Of a stretch of 64,000 nt of DNA, positions 44,976 through 54,165 are shown one piece after another. The stretch comes from Carposina sasakii (lineage: Eukaryota > Arthropoda > Insecta > Lepidoptera > Carposinidae). The notes beneath the pieces were generated by a model. That model saw only the letters and a list, made by a program, of their open reading frames with translations. It did no database searches and was not told where the DNA came from. The stretch's first letter is position 1, and every line of letters starts with the position of its first letter. The translations under genes and the position numbers were made by a program. The stretch covers positions 1,054,001-1,118,000 of the forward strand of contig CP053160.1 in assembly GCA_014607495.2 (NCBI GenBank), given 5' to 3'.

Positions 44976-45189
44976 AGATTCGGACCTTCACTAGAATACA
45001 TCAGCTGCATTTCCCCTTCGTGCATGGCGTAAGAGTCGATGAAGGAACTCACTGGCGTTCTCTCACACGATAAGTTAACAATGTGTCACTTATCTTTTTA
45101 CATCGCACGCCAAATGTTACTGTACAAATCTCCTTCATGATCTTGCAGTTCTGGCTACACCATTTTAAAAACACAGCCGTGTGTGTGTG
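44976..45189 (+). repeat. Repeat G, copy 12, near full-length
   Basis: ACCTTCACTAGAATACATCA, GCTGCATTTCCCCTTCGTGC, GTAAGAGTCGATGAAGGAAC, ATCTTGCAGTTCTGGCTACA and CAGCCGTGTGTGTGTG. The GT-rich end is well preserved, suggesting a microsatellite tail. Confidence 0.7.
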
Positions 45190-45261
45190 TACTACAATTG
45201 GTATTTAATTAATATTTTAAATTTTAGTTAGATGGCACAAATCACATGGTTCATAATATTT

Positions 45262-45532
45262 ACATACATACAATCACGCCTTTATCCCTTACGGGGTAGG
45301 CAGAGCACCAAGGGCCGATAGAACCACATGGTGCCACTTCTGACCAATTTTGAGGGTATAGTTGAGATGTACAAGTTTAGTTAGTAGTGACAGGTGGTCA
45401 GCCCATCGCCTACAAAATACCAAGACCCTCTTGTCCCTCTACTAACTTGTACAGTATGCCCGGGAAGAGAAGCAGCTGTAGTATTTTTATTATACGTATT
45501 TTTTTCACTCTTAAAACAGCATGGAAGAAATA
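45262..45532 (-). mobile_element. Retroposon B, copy 5, full-length with 11-bp TSD
   Basis: A perfect TCATAATATTT flanks it (45251-45261 and 45533-45543). It starts at left with the (TACA)n tail, contains CTTACGGGGTAGGCAGAGCA and TGCCCGGGAAGAGAAGCAGC, and ends at right with AACAGCATGGAAGAAATA, close to the complement of the B start. Confidence 0.9.
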
Positions 45533-45543
45533 TCATAATATTT

Positions 45544-46479
45544 TTTCAGTGTAATTTCGTAACTGCATCACCCTTTGCGATAGCCGTATAGGAACCTATT
45601 ACGTAGGCATTAGATACCGAGGTTGTCGAACGCTCGCCCTTGTTAGAAAAAGGACGAACACGCTCGAGGACATAGACTAAATTACGGATTAGATTACGGA
45701 CAGAAGGGACAATTTATAGGGCGCAAAAAATTTGGTTGAATGTCTCTCTTTTGGAACTACGTTTCTGATCTGAATGGTCAAATAGCATATATTAACATTC
45801 ACCCTCATGCAGTCTCTATCTTTATCGAGTTTTAGACAGAGAAAGCATCTTTATCCTGCAGATATGCTATCTAAATGTTGAGAAAATTGGCCCTAAATAC
45901 TCGTATCATCGATAAAGATCACGCGTTAAAAAGTTCTTAGTAGTCGGAAAATTCGTAGTTCTCTTTGGTCAGACTTGTCTTCACGTATTCCCGGTAATAG
46001 TATAATGCTTTCTTATCCCACTAAATGCAAATAGCAATAATTTCAAACAAATCAGAAAACTGAAGAGAGGCATAAAGTTAGAGCTGGTTATTTCCTTCAT
46101 AACCAACTAAAGGACATCCTCGGTTCGCTTTTATATATAATGTGTTTCCCAGAATTACAGAGCCCATTCAATGCAAACAAATAAGCAATTTAATCTCTCC
46201 TTTCAATATTAGTAGTTAGGGGAAGATCATGGCTACAGTAGTATGGCATATCTTCTCCTATCTACTCTGGGATCATTTCACAGACACAGCCTCACGCACA
46301 CGCACACAGCCTGCGTCAGCGTCCATGGTAGACACCTTTGTTTTTGGGCATATACAGCGACTATATAGTCTATACTCCTATACTGATGTTATAAAGGAGT
46401 TGCAACTTTGTAAGTTTAGATAAAAGGCAATTTAAAAGCTGTTATTACGATTATCTTTATAGGTATACATATATATATA
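45544..46479. other. Unique sequence
   Basis: No gene or repeat copy was recognised; a 64-residue open frame at 46229 has no domain. Confidence 0.45.
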
Positions 46480-46743
46480 TGCCCCGTGGTGCCGGCAGAG
46501 TAGAATTCGTACCACCCCATGTCTGCCCGTGGGTATCGTACGAGGCGATTAAGGGTTTCCGGGAGGTGGGCAGCAGCGCCTCCCGTGTTGACAACATAGT
46601 CCAAAATACAAACTGCGGTCACCAAGCCGCCTGCCCAGCGTGGTGACTATGGGCAAATACCCTCCATGGTAGTCTTGTGGCGTGCCCCGGGGGAGGCCTA
46701 CGTCCAGCAGTGGACTGCAATAGGCTGATGATGATGATGATGT
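46480..46743 (+). mobile_element. SINE-like A, copy 9, full-length
   Basis: It runs from GCCCCGTGGTGCCGGCAGAG to AGGCTGATGATGATGATG. It has the GGCAAATACCC subfamily mark. The flanks are TA-rich, so a TSD cannot be fixed. Confidence 0.83.
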
Positions 46744-47324
46744 ATATGATACCATTAATGGTGCTTGAATGATAAACACAATTTTTACTAACCTAAAGGT
46801 ATATGAGCTCACATTTGAGAAGTCCAAACTTCGCTCTCAGTTTGCCTAAAAGTTCGTTATAACCAAACATGAAGTGACGTAAGCACTAAAGTATACAACA
46901 ACCACATTCTAAAATAGCCCAAACTACAATAATTGATGCAATTTTCCAACACATCGCACTTTAAATAGTTGATTATTGTACAACATGTATGAAGAGTTCC
47001 AAGTTGCATCTAGCATTGAAATTGTATAGCCAGAATGTTGCTAAACTATGTAATGGTATATTTCAGTGTGTGGTTGCCTGTATGTTTGCATGTGTGCATG
47101 GGTTCAATCACTCCCCGAATCGGCAAGGGTCGAGAAACTGGCTAGCATCCTCCGTGATGATGCATTTAGATTTTTTGCATCACAACTTGCACTCGTAAAT
47201 AAGATAATTAATTTTGCAACTAATGGCAGTAATGCAAGTAATAACCAGTGGATCTGAATGTTTAGAGCAAACTCTTGCTAGAGTGTGGTCTATCTACTTT
47301 CAACTATGTTTACCTAATTGAGAC
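46744..47324. other. Unique sequence
   Basis: Overlapping plus-strand open frames (46989-47257) show no domain. Nothing else was recognised. Confidence 0.45.
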
Positions 47325-47500
47325 TAGGGTGTCCACGACTTCGTCCGTGTTGACAATAAAATTTCTGCTATTTTTCTTTACCGTGAAAATAGCCTTCGTC
47401 ATATAAAGAACACATCCTCTAAGTATCAGGTATTCAGGTCTCTAGGATCAGTGATTCAGGCTGTACGTTAATCCGTCATCATTCAGAATAAAGCATTTTA
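47325..47500 (-). repeat. Degraded transposon scraps
   Basis: GTCCACGACTTCGTCCGTGT recalls the Helitron-like tail. AAGTATCAGGTATTCAGGTC and ATTCAGAATAAAGCATTTTA resemble the scraps at 17060-17130. Confidence 0.4.
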
Positions 47501-47585
47501 TATACACTAGTGGACGCCCGCGACTCCGTCCGCGTGTACTGCAGAAAAAACAAAATGCTGAAATTATTAGAAGCCTATATGTTAA

Positions 47586-48083
47586 TCTTCTATGCTGCTC
47601 TGGGAGTGAAAAAAAAACGTATAATACTACAGGTGCTTCTCTTCTCGGGCATACTGTATTTATTACTAAGATTACACATATCAGTAAGGTATTTTGTCTT
47701 AGGGGGCATGTTCGTATTGCAGTATGACGCGTAGAGAGAATCTTTGATTTTAGAACGTATACGAGTCAAAATTCTATATCTGGCAATACTAATTCTATCC
47801 TGCCTATACGCACAAAAGGACAACTGATATTTATAGGATGTCGTGGCAGTGTTACGTATCTAGTTTTTCAGTTGACTATAAACAATCTTGTAGAGGATGC
47901 AGCCTTTACGATCTAAGAACAAAAGTTCAAGTTCAAGTGTACTACCTTGTGTTTTGTAGCGATGAGCTGACCACCTGTCACTACTAGAACATGTAACTCG
48001 ACTATACGGGAAGTGAATGTGGTCGTTTGGTGCTCTGCCTACCTCGTAAGGGATAAAGGCGTGATTATATGTATCTATGTATG
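47586..48083 (+). mobile_element. Retroposon B, copy 6, nested and itself interrupted
   Basis: A perfect TATATGTTAA (47576-47585 and 48084-48093) flanks it, and the target lies inside E. It starts TCTTCTATGCTGCTCTGGGA like copy 1 and ends in (ATGT)n-like sequence. About 285 bp of foreign sequence replaces the part between CGGGCATACTGTA and TGTTTTGTAGCGATG. Confidence 0.85.
47660..47940. other. Unidentified segment inside retroposon B
   Basis: This segment matches no other part of the window. It has no inverted ends or TSD that I can see and lacks an ORF of note. About 25 bp of B are missing at the junction. It may be an insertion with deletion, or a gene-conversion patch. Confidence 0.4.
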
Positions 48084-48354
48084 TATATGTTAAGTGGGAC
48101 CTGTCACAATATATTCCTGAAAACTGCATCGAAATCGGTTCAGCCATTTCTGAAATTAGCGTGCACAAACGCACAGACAAACCGACAAACAGACAGAAAT
48201 TCCAAAATTTATTTTTTTAGGTACTATGGCGTTGATAAAGGTCTCCTATAATATTTTTTCTCATATATCTTCCATGTACAGACAGCGGTCCGTTACATTT
48301 TTATTATATGTATACGAGTAGATGTCTTGGAGTATCGTCCATAAAGCAAACATA

Positions 48355-48500
48355 CCGGTGACGTACGTGCGCCTTCCAATCGAACGGCGTAGGCTCGATT
48401 CTAGTCACGGGACTGCACCACTGAAATATATTTCAAGTACAGATTTTAACGCCTCGACAAGCTTAGCATTGGACATCCTCCGGCCAGAGGGTGGTTGATA
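48355..48500 (+). mobile_element. SINE F, copy 2, head damaged
   Basis: GTGCGCCTTCCAATCGAACG, GTAGGCTCGATTCTAGTCAC and ATTTCAAGTACAGATTTTAA match F. The A box is not recognisable, the B box is mutated (GGCTCGATTCT), and the distal body is lost. Confidence 0.6.
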
Positions 48501-48976
48501 GAGATCGTTTTAGGGCACAGAGCGCGTGATTATGTATAGGTATATTTAAATATATTCTTTGCCTATATATAACTTTTATATTAGTTTAGTGATAAAACGT
48601 GGATGTTTATCTAGGTTATGCTACCGTTAGCCTATGTTTAGCAAACATCGGGTGAACGTTTTCAGGGTTGCCCAAGGTTGTTTACAACTCATCGTACATT
48701 ATAGTATACAACCTATTTCCCGCGATATCGTCCGCGTGGACTACATAATGTAGCCCATGTCCTTCTCCAAACTCCTTAATATATGTATACAAAATAACAA
48801 GAACATTGGTTGAGTAATTAAAGCATGAAGAGGTAACAAACAAAGTTCCTTTCGCATTTATTAATATTAGTTGGTAATCTTTGTGCCTATAAGTTTAATT
48901 CACAAACAAAATGCTATAATGTTAGTAACCTACGCTATTTTGTGTAGAGTTTATGGTTTCCTATGGTATTCGTAGC
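48501..48976. other. Unique sequence with a Helitron-like scrap
   Basis: At 48722-48790 CGCGATATCGTCCGCGTGGA and GTAGCCCATGTCCTTCTCC look like an old minus-strand Helitron-type tail. The rest is unassigned. Confidence 0.4.
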
Positions 48977-48987
48977 AGTGCCCCCAT

Positions 48988-49252
48988 CTTCTTCTTCTTC
49001 TTCAGCCTACTACAGTCCACTGCTGGACGTAGGCCTCCCCCAGGGCACGCCACTAGGCTACAGCCACAGGGGGGTTTTGCCCATAGTCACCACGCTGGGC
49101 ATGCGGGTTGGTGACCGCAGTCTGATTTTCGGACTACCTATGTTGTCAGTACAGCGCTGCTGCCCACCTCCCGGAAACCCTTAATCGCCTCTTACGATAC
49201 CCATGGGCAGGCAGGGGTGGTACAAACTCTACTCTGCCAGCACCACGCGGCT
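48988..49252 (-). mobile_element. SINE-like A, copy 10, full-length with TSD
   Basis: AGTGCC(C/G)CCAT flanks it (48977-48987 and 49253-49263, one mismatch). The tail at left is a CTT run. It has the GGCAAAACCCCCC mark. A small duplication (CTACCTATG) and a short deletion are private to it. Confidence 0.85.
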
Positions 49253-49263
49253 AGTGCCGCCAT

Positions 49264-49840
49264 ATAACGGCCATAACAAGACCTTACGGTGCCGTCATGT
49301 AAAAAGTTTCTTCACAGCCGCTAACTAAATCTACTGAACTACCAAATCCTAAGCGGTACAACCTCGTAAACGTTTCTATTCCGCCCTGACCTACGCGACT
49401 AATAAAACTAGTGAATAGGTACCTTGAAACTAGCGGTCGTTCACCTCAGCTCGTTTCAGCTAAACGCTGGGTAAAGTCCACGTGGCGCACGTTTACTATT
49501 GTTTCTGTGTGTTTTGGTAATTAATATGTACCTAGCTATACTTCTGAATATAATTGGTAGGTATTGTTAGATTTATCCAAGTGATTTTGTTGAATAGTTT
49601 ACTGGTTAGGCCCCCTGGAATGTTCCATCTTTTTTGCATTTCTCTTGTCGGTTTTGGTGATTCGGACTTACGGGAGTTGCAGTGGCGCGGGCGCACATAA
49701 CATGACATTGTGTGGTGCTAGAACATCGTTTCACAGGTATACGGAAAAATAGTTATGTTAGTAATTACAATCTACTGCAAACTACTGAAAAATAGGATGC
49801 TAATAAATATTTCAATTTAGAACCACTTATAGAAGTTAGT
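49264..49840. other. Unique sequence
   Basis: A short GCCGTCATGTAA segment near 49290 recalls the loop of the 34.2-kb foldback. No gene was seen. Confidence 0.45.
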
Positions 49841-49853
49841 CAAATTTTCTAAT

Positions 49854-49938
49854 CATCATCATCAGGCTATTGCGGTCCACTGCTGGACGTAGGCCTCCCC
49901 CAGGGCACGCAATAAAACTGCTATGTGGGGTATTTGCC
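49854..49938 (-). mobile_element. SINE-like A, copy 11, 5'-truncated, 13-bp TSD
   Basis: A perfect CAAATTTTCTAAT flanks an 85-bp 3' fragment (49841-49853 and 49939-49951). It retains only the tail and the GTAGGCCTCCCCCAGGGCAC part. Truncation at the 5' end with an intact TSD is the classic mark of incomplete reverse transcription. Confidence 0.93.
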
Positions 49939-49951
49939 CAAATTTTCTAAT

Positions 49952-50933
49952 ATGTGTATGGAAATATTGGGCAAAGTGAGTACCTAATTCGTCTCAAAGA
50001 AAACATTAGCTTGCCTAAAAATGATATTGTCTGTAAAGGTAACTTTACATACCCTTGAGTGAAATTGCCACATGGGATAGTCACAAAATACTCTGCAAGC
50101 GCTCATATATCAATACATTTTTCATAATAGCTTTTCTATTGATTACGCTAAATAAATAAATAAGATAAACTGTTTGCATTTTACTTCTTTTTGTGGAAAG
50201 GACTACATTTTTTACGTGACTAATAGAGTACAATTAGAGTATCCAGCTTAATTTTTTATTATTTCCTACTCCAATTCTACCTAAAGGAAAATATAGTCCA
50301 CAAAACAAACGCACAAATACATAGCCGCAATAAAACATAGAACACGCTCGATTCCTAGAAGCGTCCGATAAAAAGCCCACAATAGACCAAAGTCGTTTGG
50401 GTTAAATATTAATACGACGAACTAGAGACCGTTTCATAGAATAAATCCTATGCCTGATTGCGGAACTAACATTTTTTGTACGCAAAGATACCGATAATGT
50501 AGTGAAACACGTAGTAACTAGCGCCCTCATCCAAAGGTACTATTTGGTAAATCGCACTCTAACTATGCTAGAGTTGTCTGACATTGAGCAAGGTCAGGAA
50601 TCTAATGTGTGGATGTGTGTGTGTGTGTGTGAGCAATCTAGGAAAACACGTCATATATCGAATAGTTCGCTTATGAAATACATAGAAACATATTTTTCTA
50701 CTGTTTGCGTGTAGTGACGTCATTGATTTAAATTTTAGAGTCAGGCTTTTGATCGGATTAAAAAGTATTATTCTTATCTACATTTCTAAACCTTATTGTA
50801 TCTACAAAATGTGAATAAAATAAAATTAGTCCATAGAAAGTAACTGCTGATGGTTTATTTCTTATTTTGTCTACGATGATTATTATTTCAGAATAAACGG
50901 TCTTATTTAATTAGCAAAACCTGTTGATAGACC
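49952..50933. other. Unique AT-rich sequence
   Basis: A (GT)n run lies at 50614-50631 and a CRE-type TGACGTCA at 50715-50722. No gene was accepted. Confidence 0.5.
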
Positions 50934-50941
50934 AACTAGAT

Positions 50942-51128
50942 CAGTGGTTCCCAAAGTGGTCCAGGTGGACCCCCAGGGGTCTATAGGAGACTCGATGGGG
51001 GTCTACGTTAGCGTGAAAAAATGGGGGTTCACAATTAATTTGTATGTGATGTGGGCCTGTAGGGGGTCCACCAGAACCAGTTAACCTTTGAAAGGGGTCT
51101 ATGAGGAATAAAAGTTTGGGAACCCCTG
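50942..51128 (+). mobile_element. hAT-type MITE (I), copy 2, 8-bp TSD
   Basis: CAGTGGTTCCCAAAGTGG and AAGTTTGGGAACCCCTG are the ends. A perfect AACTAGAT flanks the 187-bp element (50934-50941 and 51129-51136). It is in the same orientation as copy 1 and shares CTAGAT next to the left end. Confidence 0.9.
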
Positions 51129-51289
51129 AACTAGATGTATTAATAATAATTCTGTAGTTTTTATTGCGAGAAAGAGTAACCTCATAAATAACTTTAGAAC
51201 GAATAGATATTATTAGCAGCATAAGCAGTTTTCGGAGTATCAGCTATTATACCTACCTACGTATTCTATATATTATATTGCATGCTCAG

Positions 51290-51476
51290 CCCCCTTATTA
51301 CCCAACTAGCAAAAGCAAAGCGATAGCGAAAATTGTACAAAAATCGCTGATTGCTTGTCAAATTCGTATTACGTAAAATGAATTTCAAGGGAACTTTGAC
51401 GTTTCAAGGCGAATATTGTTAAATTTTCGCTATCGGTTTGCTTCGGCTTTACTATTGCTGTTACGTAATCAGGGGG
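51290..51476. mobile_element. Foldback MITE, 187 bp
   Basis: The left arm CCCCCTTATTACCCAACTAG and AAGCAAAGCGATAGCGAAAA is mirrored by TTTTCGCTATCGGTTTGCTT and CTGTTACGTAATCAGGGGG. Arms are about 45 bp with mismatches. No clear TSD was found. Confidence 0.7.
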
Positions 51477-51479
51477 CGG

Positions 51480-51698
51480 ATTTGGTTTCGCATAATGACT
51501 TTAGTTACCTATGATCATGAGACGATTCAAGGGTTGGTGACGGGGGACGAGCATGGTGGTGAACACCATGTAAAAAGGTATAACATGCATGTGTGTTTCT
51601 CACACGGATAATAATAATAATAATAATCACTTTAGTAAAAAGCAGTTTCATGAATGGTGGTCTACCTGCACTTCTAGAGTCGTACACGCACGTCAACA
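51480..51698. other. Short unique sequence with (ATA)n
   Basis: An AAT/ATA microsatellite lies at about 51608-51627. Nothing else was seen. Confidence 0.45.
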
Positions 51699-51932
51699 TC
51701 CTACTTTATTTATATTATAAACGCGAAAGTTTGTGAGTAGGGGTGGATGTTTGTTACTCTTTCAAGTAAAAACGGCCGAAGCGATTTTAATAAAATTTGG
51801 TATGGAGTTAGCTAACACCCTGGATTAACACATAGGCTACTTTTTATCCCTGAAAAATATTTTTATCCCGGATAATTTCGATATTTTGTTTTTTCTGCAG
51901 TCCACGCGAACGAAGTCGCGGGCGTCCACTAG
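51699..51932 (+). mobile_element. Helitron-like element, E relative, 234 bp
   Basis: A plausible start TCCTACTTTATTTATATTAT follows an A, and it ends GAAGTCGCGGGCGTCCACTAG-type before a T. It shares the last 60 bp with E but has another left part (AAACGCGAAAGTTTGTGAG, AACGGCCGAAGCGATTTTAA). The shared 3' end with different bodies is common among Helitron families. Confidence 0.55.
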
Positions 51933-52224
51933 TACATACATATAGTAACGCCCATCAGCCCCCAAACAGTTTGGGCATAAGTGTCCAATTTACACACTGA
52001 CTTTCACTAGTTAGTCTATTAAGTCCCACGTAGTAAGGGGTGCCGCTTTTCGGGCACAATTATAACAATCTAGCTACTGGTAACATATCCAATGGGAAAT
52101 GTTACCGAGTCATTCTAAACAGGTGATATAAGCTTTTAGCGTCAAAGCCTCATCGATTAAATAGCAGGGTACACCACGGGCAGGTATTAGTCGAAATCAC
52201 TTGCATCCTAGATAGATAAAATTC
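51933..52224. other. Unique sequence
   Basis: Nothing was recognised. Confidence 0.4.
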
Positions 52225-52430
52225 TTTACATACATAAATACATAAAAATCACGCCTCTCTCCCGGAAGGGTAGGCAGAGATCACGGATCTCCATTTGCTA
52301 CGATCCTGACACACCTCTTTCGCTTCATCTACTTTCATGATATTCTTCATGCACGCTCGTCGATTTAGGGTACTCTTGACCTGACCTTTCTCTAGAATTT
52401 CACCAATTTGATAAGTACTTTATGGTACTA
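52225..52430 (-). mobile_element. Relative of retroposon B
   Basis: It shares the B tail (ACATACATAAATACATA, AATCACGCCT, GGTAGGCAGAG) but the rest differs: GATCTCCATTTGCTACGATC, CTTTCGCTTCATCTACTTTC and GCACGCTCGTCGATTTAGGG. A common 3' end with different bodies suggests that both use the same LINE. Confidence 0.6.
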
Positions 52431-53966
52431 CAAAAAACATTCAATACAAGAGCTACCACCCCACATATACATACGTACATACACGTCAACATAGCAATAT
52501 CAAACCAATGGCATGCAGTTCTAGAGGAAAACCAGCACATCTTGGATATCCCATATTTATCCGCTCACCCAATGACCCAGTAGTAAAACTAGCATACACA
52601 CATGCAAGCGACGTGATGATGCAGCATGAGTAATGAGTGAGTAGGCGCGAGTCAACGTTCGCTTAGACCAAGGTCACTTCTATTGACAACTTTTACAGTC
52701 AGACGACCAGTTAGGTATGGCGTTAGTGTCTATGTAATGTCAACTCTATGTTATATGTTTTCATTTAGTTCTGCTAAGCCGGCGTTGTCAAATTGGTACG
52801 ACTGTATGCATATGTGCAGAATTATATTTATGCGCTTTGAATTGCGAATGAGGAATAGATAACTAATATAGTTGACTATTGTTGTGGCAACTTGGATTAA
52901 TCGTTTCCCTAGTTTAAAATTTTCAAGCCAAATTATAGATAAGTACTTATGGAATGCCGGCTTATATGTGTAGCCTATGTCCGTGTAAAAAAATATCAAC
53001 TAAATTAAATCCGTGTATTAAATTTCAACCAAATCCATACAGCCGTTTTATTTGTGGTAAATTTATTACCTCCATGGTGGTAGAGTCATTATAATGTATA
53101 GAGGAACATACAGTTAAACAGACAGACAGACAAATTAAACCATGTAGCATATAGAATGAAGTAAGAATCTAAAACCTAACCAAATTGAGCACCAAAACGA
53201 TGTTGGCACACTGCCAAATCAATGGGCATAGTTAAAAAAACACAGCGTGAAGTCATCGGCCTATGAAGGTCAAACAATAGGTCGTAGCTCTGGACCGGAC
53301 ATTGCGGTAGGTCACAAACTATACGTTTAGAGAATGGGTTCATTTGCCTATTAATTGTCAGAATTTGGAGATGAGCCAGCGTTTTGGGTGCTCCTTGATG
53401 GCTGCCTAGGAAGTCATAAGTTCAAAATATGTAGCTTGCAACATAGAGAAACTGATGAAAAGTTTTGTTAAAACCTTTCGCGAAATACTTATTTTTCGAC
53501 ACTTTAATCATATAAAAAAAAAGTTAAGGTTATGATCCTATATGGAAGCGCGGGATTCGGCGGGAAAAACTGGAAGGGTGCAGGTGTAATTTTCTTGTGA
53601 AAATGAAAAATTATTTGTAAATGGCTTGCATGTGTCCGTAAAGTGATGTTTTCTGGTAGATAAGTTATATTTTGATTACTTGTGATGTGAATCTAGTGCG
53701 TGTGCATGGTTTTATATGCAGGTAAGCCGAGTAAAACTTTAGCCGGATTACGATTTCTTCATGGGCGCATGTAAGTTGTTTCTACAATAATTTTCTATTT
53801 AGACTAACTTTACACTTGTTCTTGAGGATTTTCCCGACGTTTCCACTCATCATCATTGTCATCCATCATAAATTCAGAATACATTTTACTAAACAATGAT
53901 TAGGCTGTATGGGCTTAGTTCCCCTTGCCTTTCCTTCGGGATAAACTAAAAAAAAATATATATATG
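52431..53966. other. Unique region with old transposon scraps
   Basis: At 52970-53140 AAATTTCAACCAAATCCATA, CAGCCGTTTTATTTGTGG and an AGACAGACAGAC run resemble the end of an old retro- or Helitron-type element. A possible short repeat links 53290-53315 and 54300-54325 (CACCGGAC(G/A)TTG(C/T)GGTAGGT-like). No gene was seen. Confidence 0.4.
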
Positions 53967-54165
53967 GAAGCGCGGCTTCATTAGAATACATCAGTTGCAT
54001 CACCTTCCGCGCATGAGTCGACATGCAACTCGGGTATTCTTTCAGACGATGAACTATCAACTTGTCACTGCTCATTTATATCTGTGTGTGTAGCTAAATG
54101 TGACTATCTCGTTTATAATCCAGCAGTTTTAGCAACCCCATTTCTGGATAACAGCCATGTGTGTC
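53967..54165 (+). repeat. Repeat G, copy 13
   Basis: GCGCGGCTTCATTAGAATAC, ATCAGTTGCATCACCTTCCG, ATTCTTTCAGACGATGAACT, AATCCAGCAGTTTTAGCAAC and ACAGCCATGTGTGTCATG trace the full unit with moderate divergence. Confidence 0.68.

Larger units (their letters stand above)
47507..48322 (-). mobile_element. Helitron-like E, copy 3, split by retroposon B
   Basis: The minus copy starts at right (TCTACTCGTATACATATAAT in complement, after an A) and ends at left in CTAG (47507-47510). Its two parts are 47507-47585 and 48084-48322. Joining them at TATATGTTAA restores the order seen in copy 2. The A^T ends are kept, so the element was complete before B landed in it. Confidence 0.75.
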
